A DNA stretch of 64,000 nucleotides from Ligustrum vulgare (GCA_963555705.1 OY743170.1:32067362-32131361); one strand, 5' to 3'. Positions 20,526 through 33,226 are shown, numbered from the stretch's first letter. Numbers and translations are program-made. The notes: a model not told the origin generated them from the letters alone.

Positions 20526-21125
20526 AATCTCCACCTTGACAAAAATTCTTTCAAGCCACAAAAAAATCAAATCAAAACATTGGGTAAAGGCAAGTTTTTT
20601 CCACTTTGACAATCACATACTCCACCATATGAGTATAAGCACTTAGAATTATCAACAAACTTCGAACTTTTCACCAGCTCATGTCGAAAAAAAATTACTG
20701 AAAAACTGTAATACCACTTTTCGTTTTGCGTGCTTTCTTGAATACCACCTAAATTTTTATGATGAATAATTTATTTGACAATTATTATTGATGATAAGTT
20801 GAATTATTTTGCAGTGGAAGGACTTGAACGCCGTCTCGATCAATGTACCAACTAGAAAGTTATTAAGTTTTTACATACAATTTTATGCTTAATTGTTTAT
20901 TCGAATTGTTACTTACCAAATTTCTATTTTTATCAAATTGTAATTTGCCTAGATTGCATTATTTCGTAAATAGGGCACTTTTTTAAACTTGTGAATGATT
21001 TACACTTAAATTACCCATTTTGAGAGTAGAGGGACCAAATTGCAAAGTGTCAAAATTTAAACCTATACCTAATTTTAATACCCGCACAACTCGGTCTCTC
21101 TCTCTCTTCGCAAAACTCACGCCCG

Positions 21126-21128
<3 letters not shown>

Positions 21129-21201
<73 letters not shown>
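21129..21201. repeat. (CT)n microsatellite
   Basis: About 36 CT dinucleotides in the solo LTR, just before a short GC-rich stretch; open frames across it are Ser-Leu or Arg-Glu repeats without meaning. Confidence 0.95.
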
Positions 21202-21204
<3 letters not shown>

Positions 21205-22627
21205 GCTCTCTCCTCTCGGTCTCTTCCTCACCTCGCCTCACGCAGCCGCCACCCAAATCCCATCTACCTCACGATTTCTTCCCCTTCCTCCGACAACCTC
21301 ACACCACCGGCACTTCTCTCACCGGCGACCACCTCTCCGACACCGGTAAGGCCCCTCCCCGCTTTATCTCCCCTCGGTACACGCAAGCAACCACACACTG
21401 TCCTCGGCTACTGCTCTCAGACACAACACAGTTGCATATTTTGAATTGTATGTATGTATTGATGAATATATGTGTATATATATGTGCATAATTTTCATAG
21501 TATTTCCAGATTCCGAAAAATTAGTTATTTAGTTGGTTAATTGATATTTTAGTTTAATTTTGAGATTATAAATGTATGTTCAGGTTTGGGGAAAATTGTA
21601 TACAAGTATATATATATATATATATATATTTCAGCTTCAAATTTATGGAGTTTGTTAATTGAATTTTAGTTGAATTTCGAATTTTAAATTTAAAATTTTC
21701 AAATTTGGGGAATGATATAGAGGTGTGTATAAAATCTCAAAATATTGAAATATAGAAATTTAGGTTGTCTTTTGGTTGAGCTCAGTTTAACTTTTATTAA
21801 TGGTTTAAATTTTTAGAATTTCAGATTTACGAATGTTAAAGATTTTTGATTGAAATGCCTGTCAAGTTTTAAGTGGGTGATTGATTTTCTATCGATTTGG
21901 AAATTTGAGAACTTCAGGTTTATGAGTAGTAGAATGTTAATTGGAATTATCCATATGAAATTTAGGTTGTGATGAATATTTCATAGATTTTGACTTTGTG
22001 TAATTTGATTAGTTAGATTTCAATTTTGGCATCTAAGTTAATCTCTTATTTCGAATGAAGTATGATTTGTATTTGACATGACTTAAGATCCCATTTGGTT
22101 TGAATTGTGAGTCACATGAAAGTTTCAACCTTATTTAGAAGTGTGAAATGTGATTTTGATCTAAAATTATATTTCACTTAATGAATGGGTACAACTAGGA
22201 TTTTGGTACATTGACGACACTGGCAGTCGAGGCTCCTCCACTTGCAAATCCAGATAACGGTAAATACTAAGGATGTCATGTAAGTAAACTTCCCCCTACT
22301 TTCATCAAAGTTGAATGTTAATGTGGAATTAATGTGATTAATTGACATTCGTGTTAATTACGGAATTTTAATACTTTTGGTCTACCATATGCAATTATGT
22401 GTAGTTAAGGAAATGTTCAAGCATGCACGTTACATGTCATTGCATCATCAAGCATGCATTGACATCGAAATGGGAAAGTCAAATGTTTTAATGAAAGGAA
22501 TGTGTCAAAGTGCAATTTTTGTCAAAAAATTATGTATCCCAAGTTTTTGAAAGAATGGGTGTACTTCTATGTCATGAAAGGTCCGAGTGGGAAATGGGGC
22601 GCGGGGGACCGGCGTACCCGAATGTAA

Positions 22628-22735
22628 TGAGCCGCTTTGCGGTGGAATGAATGTAATGAGCCGCTTTGCGGTGGAATGAATGAATGAACCGCTTTGCGGT
22701 GGGAAAGTGAATGTTAAACCGCTTTGCGGTGGAAA
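22628..22735. repeat. Four hairpin-forming CCGCTTTGCGG repeats
   Basis: CCGCTTTGCGGTGG starts at 22632, 22661, 22689 and 22719, spacing 28-30 bp. Each copy can fold as CCGC-TTT-GCGG. It lies in the LTR, role unknown. Confidence 0.8.
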
Positions 22736-23583
22736 TGCGCATTTAATCTGGTTCCAAATAAGAATGGCCCACTGTTATCTGATTGACTAGAAGTTACACC
22801 AAGTGAGCTCACGATGGAATGAAGTGAAAGTTTTGAAATGTCAAGTGAAAGTTTGAAAAGTTTGAATGTTTTGGAAAGTAAAGTAAATGGGGATACATAT
22901 ATGGAATTTTTAAAGCATTTCATGTCATAAGCATGCATTCATGCATAAAGTTTACTTACTGAGCTTTAGCTCACCCCAATCCCTCCCAACATTTCAGGTG
23001 ATGAAAGTCAGGTGATCCGAGGAGAGCACTTGGTGACAGACTCAGGCTACACCGCTTCAAGTTTTTAAAGAAAATAAAGTTAAATTTTGAAGTTAATTAA
23101 GTTTATAATTAATTATTTCTTAATTCATTCATTTTATGTTGATAATTGTTTGGTTGAGATTAGTTTTAAATTAGTTATGGAATTTCTAATATTGGTTATA
23201 TTATCACTTATTGCATTTAATTGAAGCTTATTGATAAAAAATGTTGTGTTGAGGAGTTTGGGGATTGAGTTTGAAATAATGTGGTGATGTTGGAGTTTGA
23301 AGTAGAATTGAGGTTGTATGTTGAATATTGGATTTCTATTTGAGTTGAGTTTATGTTGTAAAATGGTTTTGATGTCTCTCTACAGGTTGGTTAAGTCCAA
23401 TTTATAGAGGAGACTCTGTCGAAATTTCTATAAGATTTTAAAATAGAAAATGAAAAGGTTGATGTTTTTAAATGATTTGTTTTCCGCATTTTAATGTTTA
23501 AACATTTTAAATTCCGCATTTAATGTGAATGGAAGTTAACACGACTAGGTTTAAGGTTTTGAAACTTGGGGTGTTACAAAAAC

Positions 23584-24510
23584 TATGGTACAACTCCTAT
23601 TATTTGATTTTTCGTAGGAGCCCATCAGCCATCGACATCAATTTAACCACATTCCTTGCATCCAATTCAAACCAATGCATGTATACGAATACATGCACCT
23701 ACCAGTAAGAACACATTCTCTATCATGGCAACTGACATCATCTCATGAGGATGTCAAATCTTACTCAGAGTACATTATCACCGCTCTCCACCAAGAGAGT
23801 GGCATTGTCTACCTTCGAGCAGTTAGTCGAGTCTACTCCACCTTTTGGACAGCTTCTTACTTGACTGGATTGTCCACAGTTCCAGCATATTGCCTTCTTC
23901 TTCATGGAGTTACCCCTCTTCCACTTTTTAGTAACAAGCAAATTATTTCCAGATGGATTATCACCTCCATCTAACCTCGTTCTTCGAAGATCAACTTACT
24001 TGTAACTTCTGCAAAATCCACCATTTCCTTCCCGTACATCAAAATCGGCTTGATGTACTCAATACATGGATGGAAGAGACCAGATAAACCTCAATGCTTT
24101 ATCCTCATCTTCAATCTTGACTCCAATAGATTCCAGTTCAAAAACGATCTCATTAAGGACACTGAGATGGTTTGAAATTTTTGTAGACGTGCTCATCCTC
24201 AAAGAATGTAATTGCACCGTTAGATACAACCTATTTGACAAGCTTTTTGTCTGATACAACTCTTGCAGTTGTTTCTAAAGTTCCTTAGCACCAGTTATTC
24301 CATGAATATTTGCAAGAACATTCTTAGCCAAACAAAATCGTATTGTACTAGCAGCCTTCAAATTCAAGACTTCCCTATCTTCATCACTCTTGCTGGATTC
24401 AATTTCTTTTTATTTTAATTTGTCAAAACTCATGATTTGTTTCTTCTTCAAAGCTTTGTGCAAACCTGCCTTGTAACGCCAAGGGTCGTACTTGCCCAAG
24501 AGGCCTCTGC
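23584..24510 (-). pseudogene. copia gag, degenerate
   Basis: Minus strand reads SDEDREVLNLKAASTIRFCL, ELYQTKSLSNRLYL, ESIGVKIEDEDKAL and WSLPSMY, the UBN2/gag pattern of Tnt1/SIRE-like copia elements, then a zinc-knuckle relic CWNCGQSSQVRSC in which the His is Gln. Stops break the frame. Confidence 0.8.
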
Positions 24511-24899
24511 CTTTTGCCCCACAGTTAAGGGAGCCCATTTTTCTGGGCTGTTTTTTTTTTTTAACCCCTTTTCCTGAAGGCCCATGTTTCTCAAAATCTG
24601 GCCCCAAACTAAACATTTAATTACTATAGCCAATTACCCATGAAAGACCAGACCAAGCCCAATTGCCCAAACCTTTAATTACTTAACCAATTACTCTCCA
24701 TTAGTCATTACGTTTGATCAAGATTTATCTTCGATCAACTATGTCACCGTAAAGATTAAATTGGTTGACCTTGTTATCCATTGAAAAAGAAATAGTTGAA
24801 TAGTTGGATTATTCAAAAGTTAATTGATATTTTTACATCTAAAACAGCAAGACGAGTTGTATTTAAGTGAATGTTTGGAACATTTTATTTTTTGAATAT

Positions 24900-26000
24900 A
24901 ATTATTTTTAGTTTTTCAGTTTATTTGTTGTTGAATTTAAGTTAAAAGGAACAGTCTTCTTTATCCTTTTGCTACTTGCGAGAAATGTTGTGAACGTTGC
25001 TCGAGCTTTCGTATTATGACTTATCCCATTACGTATTCCTTCCTGAATAATTCTGGAAATTTTTTCTACATCATGTTTGATGATCCCTCTATAACATGAC
25101 GATTTCCCTGATTCCCTCAAAATTGGTGTCCATGAGATTGGCTGGTATCATTCTTGGCCATGACCTCGGGTGTATTCATCTCCGGTATTGTCTGATGTTG
25201 GGCTTGCTATTGAAGAGTCTGACCGAGGTCATTGAGCTGTCGCTCGAGTTCATTGAAGGTTTCTCAACTAACAGGTTCGTCATTTGGCAAGGCTACTAGA
25301 TGTTGTTTTTCCTGGACATCTTCAAGAGGTTGGGGGTTTTCTCCTTCAACCGATGTATTGGCTGGAAGAGGTTGCCCCGTGGAAGTGGAAGGACCAGCTT
25401 GACATCTATTAATCATGGCTAATCGTATCTTTTCCTACAGAAGGCACTATTTGACGTTGTAAAATTTTCTAACCTTGATGTGGCAAGATCTCAAGCTACT
25501 TGATCGCTGGAAAAGATGGATTGCTACGCATTTAACCTGTAAAAAAGTCAAGGATAATTCTTCCTATCGCCCCTCCAGTGTAAGAATTAGTGTTCTGAAG
25601 AGAGAAAGTAGAGAGAAAAATATAAAGCTGATAATTGTGTTGATAATGAATGAATGTTGATTAAAAATAAAAAAAGAGCTGTATTTATAGGGCTCAAAGT
25701 CCATCACCTTCTCCTACTAGGAGAAGGAGTCCTTATCGAAGAAACTTATGTTTCACGGAAAGAATCCTTATAGAAATTGCTTACAAGATTATGCTTGATT
25801 TATTGATTTCAGGGCTAGGCCCATTTATGAAGCCATTATCAAAGGATAATTCGTGACTTACTTACATGGGCCTAAGGTATAACAAGGCCGAGTAAGACCA
25901 ATCTCCAGATCCATGGTCAAGGAAAATAGGCATGAGGTAGGTCATACGCCCGACCTTGTTAAGAAATAACTTTTAATCGATGTTAAAATTATGTCCCCAA
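24900..26000 (-). mobile_element. Ty3/gypsy gag remnant and probable 5' LTR
   Basis: Minus strand near 25080-25420 reads MINRCQAGPSTSTGQPLP, later EVMAKN and SHGHQF, the N-terminal gag style of plant gypsy elements. Downstream, 24908-25090 reads RIIQEGIRNG..., also gag-like. The stretch 25440-26000 is probably its LTR (TATA-like TATTTATAGGGCTC at 25681); termini were not defined. The gag frame holds stops. Confidence 0.55.
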
Positions 26001-26763
26001 ACTTTTTTTCATTGTATTCTTAATTTAATTCTTTCATTAATTAATGTATCTCGTCTCTTCTATCGATTTTTGTCAAAAAAAAATTATTAAGAATGATTAA
26101 AAAGATTTATTTACCGCTTGTACACTTAATAAGTAAAAAAATCAAAATTTTACCTAAATACTTGTTCATTTTTTTAAAGCACGATGATAATTAAAAAAAA
26201 AAATTGGAAGAAAATCATCATGAAGGACAAAATTTGATAATTGTTGAAAATTTAATGATAAGAACTTGATGAAAAAATAAAGAATATAAATGTAATAATC
26301 TATAAAGATTAAGGACCAATAACGCAATTCAAATGTGGTGTAATTATAAAAAATTGTGGTGCAAATATAATTACCCAAACATTAATGATAATATCTAAAA
26401 AGTTTTAAAATATATATTAAAAAATTCTTAGTAGGTCAAGCTGGCTCGATGGAATGGCAACAGCCGGGAGGAAGACGTCCCTCGACATGAGATTTCATGC
26501 GTTGAAGTGATAATGATGCTTCTGTTCTTTAACGCAATTATTGCAATTTATAAATCAATTTATAAACAACACAATTATCTCAAATCACTTTTTAACCACA
26601 TACATTTTCTTTGTCCACTTTTCATCACACATTTTACCTCAAAACATAAATAAACAAATTTCAGATTGCTATGGTGTTATGGATCAGAGCCTAAAATATC
26701 TTCATTTTCCATCCCCTTAATTGAAACATAGAGTAAAATAAAATAAATTTAAAAAAAGGACCA
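26001..26763. other. Intergenic AT-rich DNA with one MITE copy
   Basis: No gene. 26510-26690 is a degraded copy of the TTTATAAA/ACCACA..TTTTC MITE family found throughout the window. Confidence 0.5.
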
Positions 26764-26772
26764 AAATTCCAA

Positions 26773-29351
26773 CAATAATGCTGGGTTCCCAACCCAGCTC
26801 ACAATGTGGTTCACAATAATTGAGATTTCGCGAGAATTTAGTTTACAAAATATCGCGATATTTTGACATAAAAAATTTACAAACCAACTGGGTGTTTCAC
26901 ATACACTATCTCCCATCCCATATCCATTCTCTGTACATTTCCCAAAGAAATCACAAGAAATCACTCTCACAGAAAATGATTTGATCTTAGTTACCAACAA
27001 CCGGAAGTAGCTGGCCTTGAGCGTTCCCGACGACGGTTGCGGATCTGCACTTCAAAAAATACTGAGCATCCCATACTGGAAGAATAGTGCCTTCATTCGG
27101 AATCAGAAATAACGGATTGAGCTTCAGACCGGAGGTAGACGACGAAGGTTGCGGCTTTGCACTTCGAAAAATACTGGAAGAACAGTGCCACTTCATTCGG
27201 AATCAGAAATAATGGATTGAGCTTCAGAATTTGAGCTACAATGTCGGAGCTTGGTAAGAGAAGTACCTCATTTTTCTTACTCATTTCAGACACCAGCAAT
27301 ATTGTATTTGGATTTTTGTTTTCGGACACCAGCTATATTATTTTTCTTAATCCGTTCGGACACCAGCATTATTGTTCAAGAAATTTGGGAAATGTACTGC
27401 TAGGCCTGCGATTTTTCAATAATTATTACTTTATATACAACAATAATGCTAGGTTTGAATTTGTAGATGTATAATGAGAATAGAAAAAAGGTTTTTTATA
27501 GGTTTGAAAGCATCCATTAGTTACAGACGATGATACAATATTTTCAAACATTGGTACAATTTCATTATCTCATTCTTCCACCTTCTCCTTGCCTTTATCA
27601 GTTCGGCTTCGTTCACTCGGGTGAAAGTTTACCACAGTCACTTCCACCTTCTCTTCATTTGATATACGTGCACGTCTTCAATAGATGCGATAATTGATCC
27701 GTCTCTTCTTCAACCAAGTTCTTCACTTTAGCTTGGCTGCTTGACTCTTCGTCATCCCAAACAAAAAAACGACAAATCGGCCGAGAACAAGAGTAGAACA
27801 GCTTCCCCAAGTACTTTGATGACGGTTTTTCAACCTCAAACAATCACACTAATCCTTGCCCACAAACCGGGCATGTCGTCTTTGTTTGACAATCACCCAA
27901 CCAATGTCCCGCTTGTCGACAACCATGACAGATTCCATAGTTCTTCCCCTTCATTTTGTGTTCCTAACGTGTCAAACGTGTCATATATGAAATAAGTTGC
28001 TCAAAATATTCTCAATTTTCTGATAACCATAATGTAAAATGAAGCTAGCAACATGAAATCCAAATAAAAGAAATGCAACATTGGAAAGTATACTGAAGAT
28101 ACTAAATGAGCATCACAATAAACAATGAAACACTAATAAAATCTACTCAAATTGCAGTAATATTCATAATCCCTTAATCCCATATTGCAAGAACCATGGA
28201 GTTTGCTTCCGTGGACATTTTGTTTGCCATCTTGTCAATGTTAGATAGGAAAAGATAGGATTTGAACTCTGCAAGACTGTTGGTGAATGCAAATGCAATT
28301 GTAAATGCCGATTTCATTAGTGTATTCGTGGAAGATGCTATTGTGTCTGTTGTAACTAGCCAAAAGTGGTGGCATATTGTGCTGATCTCATATTTAGTTA
28401 TCATCACTTGCTTGTTAAGTAAATTTAATTTTTTTTCATGAATATTATGGCATATTTAATAATAATGTGTAGAATTGGTTCATCGAGAACTCATCGAAAT
28501 TAAGATTTTGATGATTCTAAGTGCATATACCCATAATTTTTTTTTTAATACTGATTTTTTTTTTTTAGTTAAATAAGAACAATAAAATTGGATTGAAAAT
28601 CACCAAATTACAATGAAACCTTAATTTCTGATTTAAAACTAATCTTTTAATCCAATATAATACTGCTAACACTCCTACACCCAAATGTGAATTACCATAC
28701 ATAACGAAAGAGCACACAAGTTGACATGAACAGAGAAAATAAACAACATTATTCAAAAAAAAAAAAAAAAAAATTACGTCACATTCACCATGGAAGTAAA
28801 GAATAATCATCATAACTCAAAAATTTTAACAGTACAGCAAGCTAGGGTTTCGAAATTTAGAACAAACATTTCAAAATCAATTTTAACTTCTTCGTCTAGG
28901 CTGGACAATGCTGAAATTTGTCATACTATTTCAAAATCGGAGCACTTACCGTAGTGTTCTTGCGCCAATTGCCTTCTCAAGTACCGCTCTTACGCTACGC
29001 AGTTCATCCAACTGCGAAATCCGGAATATAAGTAAGTTAGTTTAGGATGAAGTTCACAAACAATGGAAAAAAAAACAAAAGCATTTTACCTCAATTGGAG
29101 AGGGAGAGGTTGACAGCTTTCGGACGGAAGTGCTGAAATTTTTATGGCCGTGGCACCGGAGTTCGGGCTGAATTTGGCTACGACGAGTTCGGAGGAGCCG
29201 GGTGAATTTGGGGACGCGGGTAAGGGAAATTCTGAATTTTTGGTTGGTCAAAGTCTTTTTGTTGTTTTATTGCAAGTGAGGGATATTATGGTAATTTGAA
29301 TACATTTTTGTGAACCACATTGTGAGCTGGGTTGGGAACCCAGCATTATTG
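26773..29351 (-). mobile_element. MULE-type element carrying zinc-finger coding sequence
   Basis: Terminal inverted repeats of about 45 bp (CAATAATGCTGGGTTCCCA at the left, mirrored at 29303-29351) with a perfect 9-bp duplication AAATTCCAA (26764-26772 and 29352-29360). The 2.6-kb interior has no transposase. It holds GRF and CCHC zinc-finger coding sequence (27725-27965) and degenerate short repeats near the left end (27000-27230). The right end is about 250 bp upstream of the FKBP start codon. Confidence 0.88.
27725..27965 (-). pseudogene. Captured CCHC plus GRF zinc-finger fragment
   Basis: Minus strand reads ICHGCRQAGHWLGDC (CX2CX4HX4C), CPVCGQG, an in-frame TGA, then YLGKLFYSCSRPICRFFVW, the GRF finger (FY.C....C.FF.W). 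CCHC together with GRF fingers is found, for example, at the C-terminus of plant topoisomerase 3-alpha; the true donor gene is unknown. Flanking minus-strand frames (28174-28407 and 29054-29251) may be further parts of the captured gene. Confidence 0.7.
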
Positions 29352-29360
29352 AAATTCCAA

Positions 29361-29604
29361 TCCCACCCCATTCAGTATGTGATATTTTGCCATCCCTGCA
29401 TATACGTGGATTCATGGATCGGTCTAAGAAGGCGATTCGTGCGAAGTCAATACCAAAGTTTGTTATACAAATGAGAAAAAAATATGAACTGAACAAGGAA
29501 ACTAACGACTTATCTTCAATCAAAATATTCTCACACGCTCCTTATACCTTAAAAATCTTATCCTTTTGCAAATAAACATTCATTCACAGAAACATTTAAA
29601 AGAA
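29361..29604 (+). promoter_or_regulatory. FKBP gene 5' flank
   Basis: Short stretch between the MULE duplication and the FKBP ATG; it must hold the 5' UTR and core promoter unless these extend into the MULE. No clear TATA element was picked out. Confidence 0.4.
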
Positions 29605-32600
29605 ATGGCAGAATCTCCCAATACAGCAATCGGCTTCGACATAGAAGCCGAAGTTTCAGCTTTATCCGAGAAAAGTATTGGGACAAAAGGTTTGCTTAAA
29701 ACCGTTCTCCGTGAGGGAAATTCATGGCAAACTCCAATTCCTGGCGATGAAGTCGAAGGTACAAAGATTTATTTTCATCAATGTACAATTTTTTTATAGT
29801 AATGACGATGAGACTTGATTACAGTTTCGTTGGAATAATCACCTGGAAGCTTTCCAACACAGATTTTGGTCTGTTTCTTGTGACAGTTCATTACAGTGTG
29901 AGAGTTCAAGATGGAGAATATTTTGATTCAAGCCGCAATAAGGGAACCCCTTTTGTTTTCAAATTAGCCCAATGTAGGTCTTTCATTATCCCATTTTTCT
30001 GTCCCCAGTTTCAAAATTTAGAAGTTATGGCCTACGTTGCACAGACACTTTGTGGGCTGTCAGCATGTCATGTCATGCAATAAATATAAACGTGTTGTTT
30101 GAATATTAGACTAAAATAATAATAAAATAAAAATTAATTTCTGTAACCTAACCTTTTGAAAAATCACGTGTCGGTGTGTCCGTATCGTGTGTCGGTGTCT
30201 CAGTTAGTGCAACCCTGGTTATAGCTTTATGCTTATTAGCAGGTTTATCATCACATTTTTATACATATTGGTGGATAGAATTTTGACTCACCCTCCAGGA
30301 ACGAACCTTGGTAAAAATGTGATAGGTGAAGTTATCAAAGGATGTGACGAGGGAATAGCTACTATGAGAAAGGGTGAAAGAGCAGTTTTCACAATACCAC
30401 CAGATTTAGCTTATGGGGAAGCTGGTTCTCCACCTATGGTTCCTCCAAATTCAACACTCATTTTCGACGTGGAGTTGATATCGTGGAACCCCATCAGAGA
30501 TATCACAGGTGATGGAGGAATATTGAAGAAAATAACCAGGGAAGGGGAAGGATGGGCGACGCCAAATGAAGCAGATGAAGTTCTAGGTAACTAACTCGCT
30601 CTATTTACTCCTATCAATCACGTCGACTTCTGTGCATGGGCTCAGAATCCTTCTCGTCCAAAAGTTTAAGCTGTTAGAAATGAAGAGGATGAAATTATGA
30701 TGCTTTTTGTTTACATGTAGTCAAGTATGAAGCAAGGTGTGACAAGGGAACAGTAATATCTAAATCTGATGGACTGGAATTTTCTTTGAGAAATGGTAAT
30801 CAATGTTGATTTCATTTTCTTACACAATATGCATTATTCATTTCTAATCGTAAAGATATTTAATTTTATTATATCTTTAATTAGGTAATCTGTGTTCTGC
30901 CATGAGCAAATCAGTCAAAACCATGAGAAAGGGTGAAAAAGCAGAGCTTTCTGTAAAGTTCTTTTGTAAGTAGATATGAGTCTTCATCACCTTAACTTCA
31001 TAATGTAAACTTATGTACTTCTTCAAAAACTTATGCCGATTCTCCATCTTTAACTTGTAAATTTTATTTTATTTTTTAGATGGGCTTTGGCATTCCGAAG
31101 ATGGGACTTCTATGATTAATGGGGTTCCACCTTATTCAAGTTTGATCATTGATCTTGAATTGATATCATGGAGAAGTGTTATAGATGTCATGGGAGATGA
31201 GAAAATACTGAAGAAAATAATGAAATTAGGCGAAGGCTTTGACCGGCCAAGTGAAGGATCCCTTGTGAAAGGTAAACTAAGCAAATAAATTCATAAAAAA
31301 GTATGGCCTAAAGTTTATTGCCTTTGAAGTGATCTGGCTTGAATTCTTTTGCTTTTGAAGTGATCTATGTTGGTAAACTCGAAGATGGTATTGTTATTTC
31401 AAGAAAAGGAGCTGAAGAAGAACCCTTTGAATACACATGTTCAGAAGGTACATCTTAAGTCTTTCTTGCTTATTCTTCAACTGAAGTTCGGAAATAAGTA
31501 ATATCCGCAATTAATCTTATCTCAGGTCGAATGTGTTATTATTTCACCATTTCTTTGTCATTCACAGGAAAAATCGAGGAGGGTTTAGATAGAGCAGTAA
31601 TGACTATGAAAAGAGGAGAAGAAGCTATAGTTAAAATCAGCTCTGATTTCAATTATGGCTGTGAAGTTGGAGAAATAAATTACGAAATCACATTAGTAGA
31701 TTTCACCAAGGTTTTTCCTACATAACTTTCACCTACATATCATTCACTTTCAGCTTCAGTGGTTTATCAAATCGAAACAACTCGTATGAAGTTTAAGTTG
31801 TTCAGAAGAAAACATAAAATCTCTTGATCAGCTAAGTGCAAGATATATATGTCTTGGGTGCAGGATAAACCATTTTGGAAAATGGAGATCCAAGAAAGAA
31901 TGGAGGCTTGTGAGAGAAAGAAGCATGAAGGGAATATGCTGTTCAAAACTGGGAAATTTCAGCTGGCCTCTAAGAAGTTTGAGAAGGAATGTGATCTAGA
32001 AAATATATTAATATTGAACAAAAGACAAAGTATAAAACATTTTTTTTCTTCACAAACTAAAATAATAGTTGTCTCACTTTCTACATTCTGCAGGCTTCAG
32101 AATATATAGAATACAATCACTCTTTCAGTGATGAAGAAAAACTAAAGGCAAATTCTTTGAGAATATCATGTTATTTGAACAATGCGGCGTGTAAACTGAA
32201 ACTGGGAGAATATCTCGAGGCCTCTAGACTGTGCACCGAGGTTTCGATCTCTACCTCTCTCTTTTCTATTTCGCATAAATATATAACGTGCAGTGCAAAT
32301 ACGTCACAATTCAGCTAATTATATTAGGTCCTAGAAATGGATTCATTCAATGTTAAAGCTCTCTTCAGAAGATCCCAAGCTTATATCAGTACGTCCGATT
32401 TAGAGAAAGCCGAGGATGACATGAAGCGCGCATTAGCCATTGATCCCAAAAACAGGTATGTACCTAAAACCTTCTCATTTTCCTTTCTTGTTCCTCTCAT
32501 TACTTTTACTACAAAATCATTCCTGATTTATTTAAATATAATTGTGCATTATCAGAGATTTGAAACTCAAACACAAGGAACTGAAAGAGAAACAGAGACA

Positions 32601-32655
32601 ATATTTTCAAGAAGAAGCTAAGATTTTCAGTACCATGATTTCAAGAATAAGGTAG
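29605..32655 (+). CDS. Multidomain FKBP peptidyl-prolyl isomerase, ROF1/FKBP62-like, one broken splice donor
   Basis: Cytosolic/nuclear immunophilin type: FKBP domains fold or bind clients and the TPR binds HSP90. Exons: 29605-29758, 29887-29973, 30326-30586, 30721-30795, 30885-30965, 31080-31271, 31361-31447, 31568-31710, 31864-31986, 32094-32240, 32328-32455, 32556-32655; phases agree, 525 residues. FKBP1 about 47-134 (YFDSS, GTPFVFKL, VFTIPPDLAYGE, FDVELISW); FKBP2 about 164-250; FKBP3 about 281-360, shortened; TPR about 370-480. In FKBP1 the active-site Trp is Cys (EVIKGCDEG for VIKGWD), and domains 2-3 lack most catalytic residues, as often in this family. All donors are GT except after exon 9 (31987), which reads AAG|GAATGTG. 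With GA-AG splicing the reading KFEK|ASEYIEYN fits the family. The gene is probably impaired or a recent pseudogene. Confidence 0.88.
31987..31988 (+). other. Mutated splice donor (GT to GA) of FKBP exon 9
   Basis: Surroundings AAG|GAATGTG match AAG|GTATGTG but for one base. The next GT (31991) would shift the frame and meet TGA after 12 further codons, before the TPR. Confidence 0.75.
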
Positions 32656-32873
32656 GTGATGGATAGATAAATGCTGGGTGTCAACAGCTCGATCAGTACG
32701 CAAAAAAACATGACCTTAACATAAGAAACTGCTGCATCAGAATCTGATGAGATTCGAAGCGCGGAAGAAACGCCGGAAAGTTCCGAACTCAGGTTGTGGT
32801 TGGACGGATGAATCATGACCCGATATTCACGACACGATGGCTCAACGATGCGGAATAAAGAACCACGACTTTC

Positions 32874-32996
32874 GAAACACCACAAGGATTTGCCCAATCT
32901 CCTTGATAAGTCTCTGATTTGAACGCCACAAATATTCTCCCGAATATTTGATAAATTCGGGATGAACGCCACAAGATAATCAATCTTGATAAGTTT
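32874..32996 (-). other. Three tandem covarying stem-loops in family C LTR
   Basis: Unit 1 (32874-32914) inner stem CAAGGA/TCCTTG with a worn outer stem; unit 2 (32921-32958) CAAATATTC/GAATATTTG with loop TCCC; unit 3 (32964-32996) CAAGAT/ATCTTG. The GCCA / ATAA internal loop is kept in units 2 and 3. Same at 35077-35199. Confidence 0.75.
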
Positions 32997-33226
32997 GGGT
33001 TTGTAATGTGAATCCACACATTAAACAATTGAAAAACATTCAATCCCTGTTTTATTTAATCATCAAAGTCTTGATTTACAATGAATCAAAAAGGCGTATA
33101 AATAAGCAAAATAAAACCCTAATCGCTAATTTACTCAAAATAGAATTCTAACTAACCTAAAATAGCTAAAACTGATAAGGAAATAAAATAATGCGAAATC
33201 TGGAAAAAATCTGATCCGTTAATCCG

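Larger units (their letters stand above)
20707..23578 (+). mobile_element. Large solo LTR (2.9 kb), gypsy type
   Basis: Starts TGTAATACCAC, ends GGGGTGTTACA, and is flanked by the 5-bp duplication AAAAC (20702-20706 and 23579-23583). No internal LTR duplication or pol. It holds a (CT)n tract (21129-21201) and four CCGCTTTGCGG repeats (22632-22730). Its later part is homologous to 55728-55765 and 56940-57080, so the family has other copies. Terminal TGTAA...TTACA resembles the LTR of 39010-45987. Confidence 0.85.
19953..24510 (-). mobile_element. Ty1/copia deletion derivative interrupted by a solo LTR
   Basis: The 3' LTR (19953-20525) has ends TGTTGGGAATTA and TAATTCCTAACA; a purine tract (minus strand AAGGTGGAGAT) abuts it at 20526-20540. 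The interior continues to 20706 and, after a solo LTR, from 23584 into gag. Pol is essentially missing between the LTR-proximal part and gag. The 5' LTR was not found. Confidence 0.75.

Noticed and set aside
21020..21349. Open frames over the (CT)n tract
   Set aside because: Ser-Leu and Arg-Glu repeats come from the microsatellite; no protein family fits.
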